Part shown: positions 31,674 through 40,200 of the stretch, one piece after another | Position numbering within the stretch: position 1 is the stretch's first letter | Layout: every line of letters begins with the position of its first letter | Assembly: GCA_963847735.1 (NCBI GenBank) | Contig: CAWKAV010000029.1 | Coordinates: 124,001-188,000 of the forward strand | Direction of reading: 5' to 3' | Length of the DNA stretch: 64,000 nt | From: CAWKAV01 sp963847735 | GTDB taxonomy: Bacteria; Desulfobacterota; Desulfuromonadia; Desulfuromonadales; BM103 | Translations under genes and position numbers: made by a program | Notes under the pieces: generated by a model | The model's input: only the letters and a program-made list of their open reading frames with translations | Databases searched by the model: none | Told to the model about the DNA's origin: nothing

Positions 31674-32614
31674 CCGGCAACACAAAAGCCAATCGGCCAC
31701 TGATCGGCGCCGTGCTCATGCTCGCGATCCTGCTGATCGCGCCGCACCTGTTCTACCCGGTGTTCCTCATGAAGGTGCTCTGCTTCGCGCTGTTCGCCTG
31801 CGCCTTCAACCTGCTGCTGGGCTACGTGGGGCTGCTCTCGTTCGGCCATGCGGCCTTTTTCGGTTCGGCCGGCTACATCACCGCTCACGCGGTCAAGGTC
31901 TTGAACTTCAACCCGATCCTGGGCATCCTGCTCGGCGTCGCGGTATCCTCCCTGCTCGGTCTGGTGATCGGCTGGCTGGCGATCCGCCGCTCCGGCATCT
32001 ATTTCGCCATGATCACTCTCGGCTTTGCCCAGGTGATTTACTTCCTCAGCCTGCAACTGCCATTCACCGGCGGCGAGGACGGCATCCAGGGCGTGCCGCG
32101 CGGCATGCTGTTCGGCATGGTCGACCTCAAAGACACCATGTCGATGTACTATTTCGTGCTGGTAGTCTTCCTCTGCGGCTTCGGGCTGATCTACCGCACG
32201 ATCAATTCACCTTTCGGCCAGGTACTCAAGGCGATCCGTGAGAACGAGCCGCGCGCCAGATCGCTCGGCTATGACACGGACCGGTTCAAGCTCATAGCAT
32301 TCGTTATCTCGGCGGCCTTGAGCGGCATGGCGGGAGGCACCAAGTCGCTCGTCTTCCAGCTCGCATCGCTCACCGACGTCAACTGGCACATGTCTGGCGA
32401 GGTGGTCCTGATGACACTGCTCGGCGGCATGGGCACTGTGTTTGGCCCAGCGGTCGGCGCCCTGTTGGTCGTAACCCTGAATAATTATCTGGCCGGCTTC
32501 GGCTCCTGGGTCACCATCATTATCGGTGCGATCTTCGTTTCCTGCGTGTTGGCTTTCCGCAGGGGAATCGTCGGCGAAATCATGGAAAAGATTAGGACCA
32601 TGTCTTCCCTGTAG
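31670..32614 (+). CDS. livM: branched-chain amino acid ABC transporter permease LivM
   Basis: A protein of 314 residues with nine or so hydrophobic segments. LivM motifs: FNLLLGYVGLLSFGHAAFFG, AIRRSGIYFAMITLGFAQVI, GQVLKAIRENEPRARSLGYD and LMTLLGGMGTVFGPAVGALL. It pairs with LivH. It starts within the livH stop codon (ATGA overlap), which indicates coupled translation. It is the last gene of the operon; no obvious terminator follows. Confidence 0.93.
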   Translation: MTGNTKANRPLIGAVLMLAILLIAPHLFYPVFLMKVLCFALFACAFNLLLGYVGLLSFGHAAFFGSAGYITAHAVKVLNFNPILGILLGVAVSSLLGLVIGWLAIRRSGIYFAMITLGFAQVIYFLSLQLPFTGGEDGIQGVPRGMLFGMVDLKDTMSMYYFVLVVFLCGFGLIYRTINSPFGQVLKAIRENEPRARSLGYDTDRFKLIAFVISAALSGMAGGTKSLVFQLASLTDVNWHMSGEVVLMTLLGGMGTVFGPAVGALLVVTLNNYLAGFGSWVTIIIGAIFVSCVLAFRRGIVGEIMEKIRTMSSL

Positions 32615-32924
32615 CAATAACCAGGGAGCTGACAAAGGGTGTCCTTCTCATTCGTCTAAGCTCCTCAATACTATCTTGCAGAAAAAGGATTTACTTGCCG
32701 CGCAACTCCAACCTTCAGGCTTGTTGGCACAAACTTGCACCCCCCTAGGTTCGACCAATAAACTTATTGAAAAACAAAATCTTCGTCAGGTCCCAGGTCA
32801 AGGTGCAATTGGAGAGAAAAGTCTCTATAATACCAGGGATGTGTGCGTTGTTCTGTCAAGTTTCACATCATGGTGTTCACCTTGAGGAGTATCTCTGTAC
32901 TCTGCCATCAATCAAGGAGTTAAT
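32615..32924. other. intergenic region with a probable promoter
   Basis: No gene is seen. A TATAAT near 32829-32834 lies about 90 bases before the VOC-like gene, without a good -35. Nothing else is recognisable. Confidence 0.35.
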
Positions 32925-33575
32925 ATGGCTTCGGCGTATTTAGACCATCTTGTACTAGCAGCACATTCTTTAACTCAAGGCACCGAATATATTAGAGAAA
33001 AGCTTGGTGTTGAACCACAAGAGGGTGGGCAGCATGCTAGTCAAGGCACACACAACAAACTGTTAAAGCTCAATCAAGGTTGCTATTTAGAGGTTATAGC
33101 TATCGATCCTGATGGGAACAGGCCAAGTAATCCAAGGTGGTTTAATTTAGATTCACGGAAATTGAATAAAAAGCTTCTTGAACGACCTAGGTTAATTACT
33201 TGGGTAGCAAGAACGGATGATATCCATTCGTTGGCCAAATCATGCAAAATCGATATTGGCCAAGTTCGCTCTATGTGTCGTGGCCAATTAAGCTGGAAGA
33301 TGACTTTCACCTCGGATGGTTCTCTAGTTTTAGGAGGTCTAGTTCCACCGTTAATAGAATGGGATACAGATAATCACCCCTCTAACAGCCTAGATAAATC
33401 TGGTTGCTGTTTAGTAAAGCTGGAAGGGTTTCATTCCCGCCCCATTTTCGTGCAGGAGGTTGTAAAATCATTGGGCCTGGAAAAAGAGATCCTGATCAAC
33501 CCTGCGGATATCGAAGGGGAAGAAAAGTTAAAGGCACACTTAGAAACCCCTACGGGTATCGTAGTGCTCGATTGA
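32925..33575 (+). CDS. VOC/glyoxalase-like domain protein
   Basis: A protein of 216 residues. AAGGAG lies five bases before the ATG. The layout matches the glyoxalase-like domain family: YLDHLVLAAHSLTQGTEYIR, GGQHASQGTHNKLLKLNQGC with a conserved HxxxGTHN, YLEVIAIDPDG, and GLVPPLIEWD. The histidine and glutamate (H...E) could bind a metal. The enzyme activity is unknown. GC is lower than in the liv operon, as in the rest of the accessory region. Confidence 0.85.
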   Translation: MASAYLDHLVLAAHSLTQGTEYIREKLGVEPQEGGQHASQGTHNKLLKLNQGCYLEVIAIDPDGNRPSNPRWFNLDSRKLNKKLLERPRLITWVARTDDIHSLAKSCKIDIGQVRSMCRGQLSWKMTFTSDGSLVLGGLVPPLIEWDTDNHPSNSLDKSGCCLVKLEGFHSRPIFVQEVVKSLGLEKEILINPADIEGEEKLKAHLETPTGIVVLD

Positions 33576-33611
33576 TGGTCCAATAAAGCGTCACAAATCG
33601 CAAAACGGGAG

Positions 33612-33675
33612 ATGCCTACAAATCCTGCACGGAAAGAAAGCCTACGATCCGAAGATTGAGGGCTTTTTCATTTCC
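33612..33675 (+). repeat. modular intergenic repeat, divergent type 2 hairpin
   Basis: ATGCCTACAAATCCTGCACG, then AAGCC...GATCCGAAGATTGAGGGCTT at 33638-33667, then TTTTT. It can terminate the VOC-like gene. Confidence 0.7.
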
Positions 33676-33775
33676 ACAAATCTGCCTGCCCACCCTACCC
33701 AAGAACTCCCCTCAGGAATGGACCTGAACCGGATTTTTCGACTGCTCTTTCACAAACCGATGAGTGTCCGATAGA

Positions 33776-33842
33776 TGCTACTGGATTATTTTGGAGTACT
33801 CAAATTGGCTGCAACGTAAGCTTTTCAGAACCCCTGATTTAA
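33776..33842 (+). repeat. modular intergenic repeat, left module
   Basis: CTACTGGATTATTTTGGAGT, CTCAAATTGGCTGCAACGTA and CAGAACCCCTGATTT match the left module. This is the last plus-oriented copy in the window. Confidence 0.6.
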
Positions 33843-33884
33843 TAAATCCCTCCCCATAATGTCCCCCTCATATCAGAGGCAAGC

Positions 33885-35798
33885 CTACCACCCACCACCG
33901 CCCCCACCACCACCCCCGCCACCAGAGGATCCACCCCCTCCGGAACCGGACGAAGAACCGGGTGCGGTAGAGGATGTTGAGAGCGCAGAACCGAGGGAAT
34001 TTCCGATCGAACTGGAGAAATTACCAAGATCATGGACGTGCCAGTGGCTACCATGATACCAGGTCGGTTGGCAGTGCTCACCATGCTCTTCAAGTTGTGC
34101 AAAGATCCCGGCAAAACGCTCCGTCCATTGCTGCTCTACACCGAGCGCAAGAGCGTAGGGCAAAAAGTGCTCAAAAAGTTCAGGCGTCTTTTCCGGCGGG
34201 TTCCTGAAGTTCATCTCCTCGCGTTCGGCCACGTCGAGGAATTGCCTGAATCCTTCCATTTGGTCGAGCAGTCGTCGACCGGCCCGGGTCGGTGCCTTGA
34301 GCAGGAAGTGAAAAAGCAGGTTGATAACGATGGTGACGATCAGGACAGTCGGAATCGCAGCAGAGACCTGGGTCGTCAACAAACCGGCGACAAAAACCTC
34401 CACGGCAAAAAATGGCGTTGCAAAGAGTGTTATGAGGATTGCGCGGAGAATATCCATGGCAGAGTTGACAGTGCGCCAGGCATACCAGGCTTTTTTCGCC
34501 AGGCTGAGCACTCCCAGGGTCCAGAATGTCAGCCAGAAGGAGAGAAACAGTCCTACCTGCTTTGCTTCACCGCCCGGCAGCGCATTCAAGACAGCGATAC
34601 AGAGCAAAATCGAGAGCACAATACCCGGGATCAGCCAAGCACGGTTGAGTATGAAATAGAGTTTCTCATTATTCCTGCTCAAGGCCGCCTCGTGCGCTTT
34701 CAGAGCCTTGCTGATAGTGGAGTGTTGTTTCTGTTCAAGAATGAAGGTTGATCCTTTTGCGTTGCCAAACAGGTTTTTTAAAATGACTTTCTCACCCGGA
34801 GCGAGGTTGTCCGGCTCTTTGACGGTCCTTTTTATGGAGAAATTCTTTCCGTACTCGCCGATCTCCACCAGCCCCTTGACCGCCAGGTTGACAAGGGCCG
34901 CAGCGAAAGTTTTGTGATCGTAACCCATCCGCACGACATACCTGGCCGTAGCCGGTGACAGACCGGGAGGCGGCTCATAGCGGGTGATGATGACCCCTGG
35001 CAGCGGATCGCGGCCGACCATGACCCAGGCCAGCAGATAGTAGATCAGCAATACCGAGAGGCCGGCCAGCAGAATCACCCAGCTCCGGTTATCACCCAGC
35101 AGGAAGTTGATCTGTTCACGACTGGTGGGCTCGTGGACATACCCTTTGGGCCAGGCGACCACGATCGTCAGCCCCTCACCCTTGATGAAAGGTCTCGTTG
35201 TCGCGAAGCGCACGCTGCCATCATAATCGACGCTGGTCTTATAATCCTGGCCCTTCGCTCCGAGCGGACCAGTGTAGGCTTCCGGCACCAGCCTTTCAAT
35301 GGGAACCCCCTCCGGCAGGATCACCCGGGCCGTGATTTCCTTGATCGGGAAACTCCAGTGGTTGCCGGTGACATTCCAGTAGAGTTCGTCATGGTCATCG
35401 AAAAAGCCGAGTTGCCGGTTGGTGCGGTAGGTGAGGACATAAGTATAATCGCCACTGTCGAGGGTGAATTCTTTTCGCCCCATGTAGACTCTTATGCCCT
35501 GGCCCTGAGCCGCGCTGTGCCAGCCTTCCGGTCGGCCGTCGCGGGTCACCGCAATCACCTCGAGGCCAACCCGGTAGCGGTTACCGAAATGGTCCTTGTA
35601 ATCAGTGGGAAAGTCGCGGTAAATGCCGCGCTTGATCTCTTGCTGCTCCGAGTGGACCCGGATTGTTTCGGTGACCTGCATCGAGCTGTCGGCAAAGACT
35701 TCGATGTCACTGTGGAAGAAAAGGATGCTTTCTTCCGCCAGCGCCGCAGAGGTAAACGTCAACCACAGGAACAGGGCAGCCAAGCACCGACCGATCAC
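33885..35798 (-). CDS. DUF2207 membrane protein
   Basis: A protein of 637 residues. A signal peptide (CLAALFLWLTFTSAALAEES) is followed by the extracellular DUF2207 domain: MQVTETIRVHSEQQEIKRGI, then YRDFPTDYKDHFGNRYRVGL and a YWNVTGNHWSFPI segment. Membrane helices lie near residues 240, 395, 420, 465 and 490. The C-terminus is a serine- and glycine-rich tail ending in ten G and W, usual for the family. The GTG start overlaps the lemA stop (GTGA), so it is translationally coupled to lemA; this pairing is common. The function is unknown. Confidence 0.9.
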   Translation of the reverse strand: MIGRCLAALFLWLTFTSAALAEESILFFHSDIEVFADSSMQVTETIRVHSEQQEIKRGIYRDFPTDYKDHFGNRYRVGLEVIAVTRDGRPEGWHSAAQGQGIRVYMGRKEFTLDSGDYTYVLTYRTNRQLGFFDDHDELYWNVTGNHWSFPIKEITARVILPEGVPIERLVPEAYTGPLGAKGQDYKTSVDYDGSVRFATTRPFIKGEGLTIVVAWPKGYVHEPTSREQINFLLGDNRSWVILLAGLSVLLIYYLLAWVMVGRDPLPGVIITRYEPPPGLSPATARYVVRMGYDHKTFAAALVNLAVKGLVEIGEYGKNFSIKRTVKEPDNLAPGEKVILKNLFGNAKGSTFILEQKQHSTISKALKAHEAALSRNNEKLYFILNRAWLIPGIVLSILLCIAVLNALPGGEAKQVGLFLSFWLTFWTLGVLSLAKKAWYAWRTVNSAMDILRAILITLFATPFFAVEVFVAGLLTTQVSAAIPTVLIVTIVINLLFHFLLKAPTRAGRRLLDQMEGFRQFLDVAEREEMNFRNPPEKTPELFEHFLPYALALGVEQQWTERFAGIFAQLEEHGEHCQPTWYHGSHWHVHDLGNFSSSIGNSLGSALSTSSTAPGSSSGSGGGGSSGGGGGGGGGGGW

Positions 35799-36358
35799 GA
35801 TAGTAGCTCCGGGGGTGCCTTTTCTGCTGCGTCATCCAGCTCGAAAAAGGGTTGTGGCCGATAGCGGAAAGCACGTGCAATGAGCAGATCGGGAAAGGAT
35901 GCAACACGGGTATTCAGGTTGCGTACCGAGCCATTGTAGAAGCGTCGGGCATACTGGATGTGATTTTCGACTTCGGTCAATTCGTTCTGCAGTTGCAGGA
36001 AACTGCGGTCGGCCTTGAGCTCCGGGTAGGTTTCGGCCAGGGCAATCAGGCTGCGTAGACCGCCGCCGATCAAACTCTCCACCGTGCCCTTGTCACTGAC
36101 GTTGCTGACCTGCCCCGTCCTGCTGCGCAGCTCGATCAGGGTCTTCAAGGTCGACTCCTCATAACGGGCATACTGTTCAACGGCGGCGACCAGCTTCGGG
36201 ATCAGATCGTAACGACGTTTGAGCTGCACGTCGGTATCGCTCCACGCGGTCAGGACCCGCTGGCGGTCGCGCACCAGGCGATTGTAGATGACGATTGCCC
36301 AAACTGCCACTCCCGCACAGACCAACAGAAAGATTGCCACAGTATGATCCTTTGACAT
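35795..36358 (-). CDS. lemA: LemA family protein
   Basis: A protein of 187 residues from the ATG at 36358, giving an N-terminal anchor (HTVAIFLLVCAGVAVWAIVI) and the LemA coiled coil: LVRDRQRVLTAWSDTDVQLK, RRYDLIPKLVAAVEQYARYE, and LIALAETYPELKADRSFLQL. The frame is open further upstream to 36520, but the extra residues do not fit the family. It is membrane-anchored with a helical domain of unknown function. It forms an operon with the DUF2207 gene. Confidence 0.9.
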   Translation of the reverse strand: MSKDHTVAIFLLVCAGVAVWAIVIYNRLVRDRQRVLTAWSDTDVQLKRRYDLIPKLVAAVEQYARYEESTLKTLIELRSRTGQVSNVSDKGTVESLIGGGLRSLIALAETYPELKADRSFLQLQNELTEVENHIQYARRFYNGSVRNLNTRVASFPDLLIARAFRYRPQPFFELDDAAEKAPPELLS

Positions 36359-36650
36359 GGACTCGAATTGAACCCGTTCAATGTCGATTCTATACGAGAC
36401 CATGGCGGTTGCAAGCCTGCCGTTCCCCCCTGTCCTTACAAAACAACTCTGCAAATCCTCCTGGGCGAAGGCAATTGGTTCGTTAACCAAAATGGGCACC
36501 TTCCGCCGCCTTTTCGCCAAGCTATGATCGATCTGATCGAGTTTTATTTGGAATTTTCTTCATTTCGACGGCAAAATCATGTTGGCCCGGCCCTTGCTAT
36601 AGAATCAAGTCAGAAAGACCACGTCCATAAGAAAACTGCTACACCCCTTA

Positions 36651-36690
36651 CCCCGCAGTCAGCCTCCTGACTGTGGGGGTTTTTTTATAA
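36651..36690 (+). terminator. strong type 3-like terminator
   Basis: CCCCGCAGTCAG pairs with CTGACTGTGGGG around CCTC and is followed by eight T. It resembles the type 3 repeat core, without the flanking modules. Confidence 0.85.
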
Positions 36691-36810
36691 TCAGCACTGG
36701 CAAAGCGAAAAACAGCGTTTTTTGATAGCTATTATTTTAGAACTGCCTGTTTGTCCAGACAAGGAAGGCCAACCTCCCTGAATACCGTGTGGTTATATTT
36801 ATAAATTTCC

Positions 36811-36930
36811 TCTTGACATATCTTACGAAATAGGTAATATATCTCCAACAGAACATACTTCTTCATGTTCTCCTCCTTGAAAAAAGCAAATTTTTGCCCC
36901 ACAGTCACCCCATGGGCTGTGGGGCTTTTC
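36811..36930 (-). repeat. modular repeat, type 3 hairpin and second stem-loop, minus orientation
   Basis: Read on the minus strand: GCCCCACAGCC...GTGACTGTGGGGC (36896-36925), then AAGGAGG, AGAACAT(GAAGAAGT)ATGTTCT (36850-36871) and GATATATTACCTATTT. It is the inverted partner of the copy at 14761-14881. The surrounding gap 36359-37231 contains no recognised gene. Confidence 0.85.
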
Positions 36931-37231
36931 CTTGCGCGGCAGGGGCATTAAACACCCAACGTCAGCAAAGCTGCCGCCTCGGATATGATGAGACGAGAGA
37001 ACAAATATCTTGACACCCGCAGTCCGGTAAATTCTCAGGCTGGCCAAACGGATGGCCCGGAAACAATGTAAAGCGGCACATGAGACAAAACCTTTACCTG
37101 GTTTTTATTCAGGTGTAATATGGTTGAGTTTTATTCAAGATGTCCCATGGAAAACAGTTAGGTAGATATCCGCGTCTCAGCAGATAATCCTTGCGTGACC
37201 TGCTTCCGCCCCCAACAACCAAGGATCAACC

Positions 37232-40200
37232 ATGATAAACCCTATTGGCATGCCGCCCGCACAGGGCCTCTACGACCCAGCCAACGAACACGATAGTTGT
37301 GGTGTCGGCTTTATCGCCAACATCAAAGGACGAAAAAGCCATAGCATCGTCAAACGTGGCATCGAAATCCTCTGCAACCTTACTCATCGTGGTGCCGTGG
37401 GTGCTGATCCCCTGGACGGTGATGGTGCTGGCTTAATGATCCAGATACCGGATGCCTATTACCGCGAAGTCTGTGACTTTCCCCTGCCGGAAAAGGGTGA
37501 ATTCGGCGCCGGCATTGTGTTTCTTCCACAGGACAGCTCCTGCCGCGTAGCGTGTATCGAGGTGCTTGATCGTGAACTGGTCGGCGTTGGTTGCCGTGTC
37601 CTCGGTTGGCGCGAGATCAAGACGGATGGCACCACCATCGGTCGCAACGCCCGTTCCGTTGAACCGCGGGTCATGCAGGTCTTTGTCGGTCGGGGTGAAG
37701 TCGAGGTCCAAAAATTCGATTTGATGCTTTACCTGGCTCGCAAACGCGCTGAAAACGCGATCCGCGAAGGTAAGCTTGCCGGCAATGAAATGTTCTACGT
37801 CTGCTCGCTTTCCAGTCGCATCATCCTCTACAAAGGCATGCTGCTCTCTGAGCAACTGAACACCTTTTTCCCTGAACTGGACGATGAGCGTCTCGTCAGC
37901 GCAATCGCTTTCGTGCACCAGCGTTACAGCACTAACACCTTCCCGACCTGGGATCTGGCCCAGCCTTTCCGCTTCGTGGCCCACAATGGTGAGATCAATA
38001 CCCTGCGCGGCAATATCAACCGTATGCGCGCACGCACGGCCCTGTTCGCACATCTTGAGCTGGCTGATGCGGTCACTGACCTGGACCCGGTCGTCATCGA
38101 AGGCAGTTCCGATACCGCCTGTTTCGATAACGTTCTCGAGCTCTTGGTGATGACAGGCCGAAGCCTGGTCCACTCGCTGGCAATGATGGTTCCCGAGGCC
38201 TGGGCCTCCAAGGCCCACCTGCGCCCCGATGTTAAAGGATTTTTCGAATATCATGCCACCATGATGGAGCCTTGGGATGGCCCTGCCAACATCGTGGCCT
38301 GTGACGGCCGCCAGATTGTCGCGATCCTCGACCGGAATGGCCTGCGTCCTGCCCGCTACTGGATTACCAGCGACGACGAGATCATTTACGCCTCGGAAGC
38401 CGGAGTGTTGGACATTGCACCCGAGAAGATCCTGCGTAAGGAGCGCCTTGCCCCCGGCAAGATGATCCTGGTCGATGTCGAAACCGGCGAATTCAAGGAG
38501 GATCATGAAATCAAAGGCGATCTGGCTGCAGCCAATCCCTATGCTTCCTGGGTGCGCGATCATCTGATCCGCCTTGATGACCTGCCGACCCCGGCCACCA
38601 AGCGGTCACCCAGTCGTGGTGAGCTGCGGTGCAGGCAGGGCAGCTTCGGCTACACCCTTGAGGAGATGCGCACGGTCATGGCGCCGATGGCTGTCAACGG
38701 CCAGGAGCCGGTTGGCTCGATGGGCACCGACACCCCGGTTGCGGTCCTATCGAAGCACAGCAAGCTCATCTACTGGTACTTCAGCCAGCTCTTCGCCCAG
38801 ATCACCAATCCACCGATTGATCCCCTGCGTGAAGAGGTGGTCATGAGTTTGACCCAGTATCTGGGACCGGCGCGCAACATCCTTTTTCCAGGCCCGGAAC
38901 ATTGCCGCATGCTGGAACTCGACCACCCGGTCATCACCAACGATGTGCTGGAACAGCTGCGACACAGTGATATTGACGGCTTCCGCGGCACCACCCTGAG
39001 CACCCTCTTCGCCGCAGATCAAGGCCCCGAGGCTTTGCAACAAAGCCTGGAGGATCTTTTTATCGAAGCCGAGGCGGCTGTTGACGCCGGCCGCACCATC
39101 TTGGTCCTGTCGGATCGCGGCGTCAGTGCCGAAAAAGCGCCCATCCCGGCGCTGCTGGCCCTGTCCGCAATTCATCATCACCTGATCCGGGCCGGTAAGC
39201 GCAGCCAGTGCTCACTCGTTGTCGAAACCGGTGAAGCGCGTGAAGTCCACCACTTCGCCCTGTTGGTCGGCTATGGCGCAACGGCGATCAATCCCTATCT
39301 CGCTTTCCAGACCTTGCAGGATATGGTCAACCAGGGCATGCTTCCAGGCCTGGACGGCAACAACCAGGCTGACGAAGAGACCGACATCATCTATCAGTAC
39401 ACCAGGAACTACATCAAGGCGATCGGCAAGGGTATGCTCAAGGTCTTCTCGAAAATGGGGATCAGCACCCTGCAGAGCTACTGCAGCGCCCAGATTTTTG
39501 AAGCTGTCGGCTTGGATCAGGAATTTATCGCCACATATTTTCCCGGCACCGCCAGTCGCATCGGCGGCGCTGGACTGCAAGAGATCGCAACCGAGAGCCT
39601 GATGCGCCACCACCATGCCTACGCTGTGCAGGTGGATCCCAACCGTGACCTGGATCGTGGCTCCGAATACTCCTGGCGTCGAGAGGGCGAGGTGCACCTG
39701 ATGAACCCGGAGGTCATCGCTTTGCTGCAGCATGCAGTGCGATCCGGCAGCCGAGAGGATTTCAGACGTTTCACCGCCCAGGTTGACAATCAGGGCGAGC
39801 GGCTCTGCACCTTGCGCGGACTGTTCAAGTTCAAGGCGCAGAATCAGTCCATTCCTCTGGATGAGGTCGAACCGGTTGGTTCCATCGTCAAGCGCTTCTG
39901 TACCGGCGCCATGAGCCTCGGCTCAATCTCTACCGAAGCCCATGAAACCCTGGCCATCGCTATGAACCGGATTGGCGGCAAGTCGAACACCGGCGAGGGT
40001 GGCGAGGACCCGCGGCGCTACACTCAGGACGCCAACGGTGATTCACGCCGCAGTGCGATCAAACAGGTGGCTTCCGGGCGCTTCGGCGTCACTCCGCATT
40101 ACCTGGTCAATGCCGATGAGTTGCAGATCAAGATCGCTCAGGGTGCCAAGCCCGGCGAAGGGGGGCAGCTGCCCGGCCACAAGGTCAGCGAATATATTGG

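Noticed and set aside
30627..31700. 357-residue minus-strand open frame opposite livH
   Set aside because: It is antisense to a clear LivH permease, rich in D/E/H/Q as expected from the complement of membrane-protein codons.
3326..33842. Integron-like cassette array with attC sites
   Set aside because: The repeats share one orientation and separate single genes, but they lack the RYYYAAC/GTTRRRY end boxes of attC, genes lie on both strands with their own promoters, and no integrase is seen.
36691..36868. Short frames starting MKKYVLL at 14830 and 36868
   Set aside because: The ATG lies inside a conserved hairpin and the two frames differ in length and mostly by non-synonymous changes, so structure explains the conservation better.
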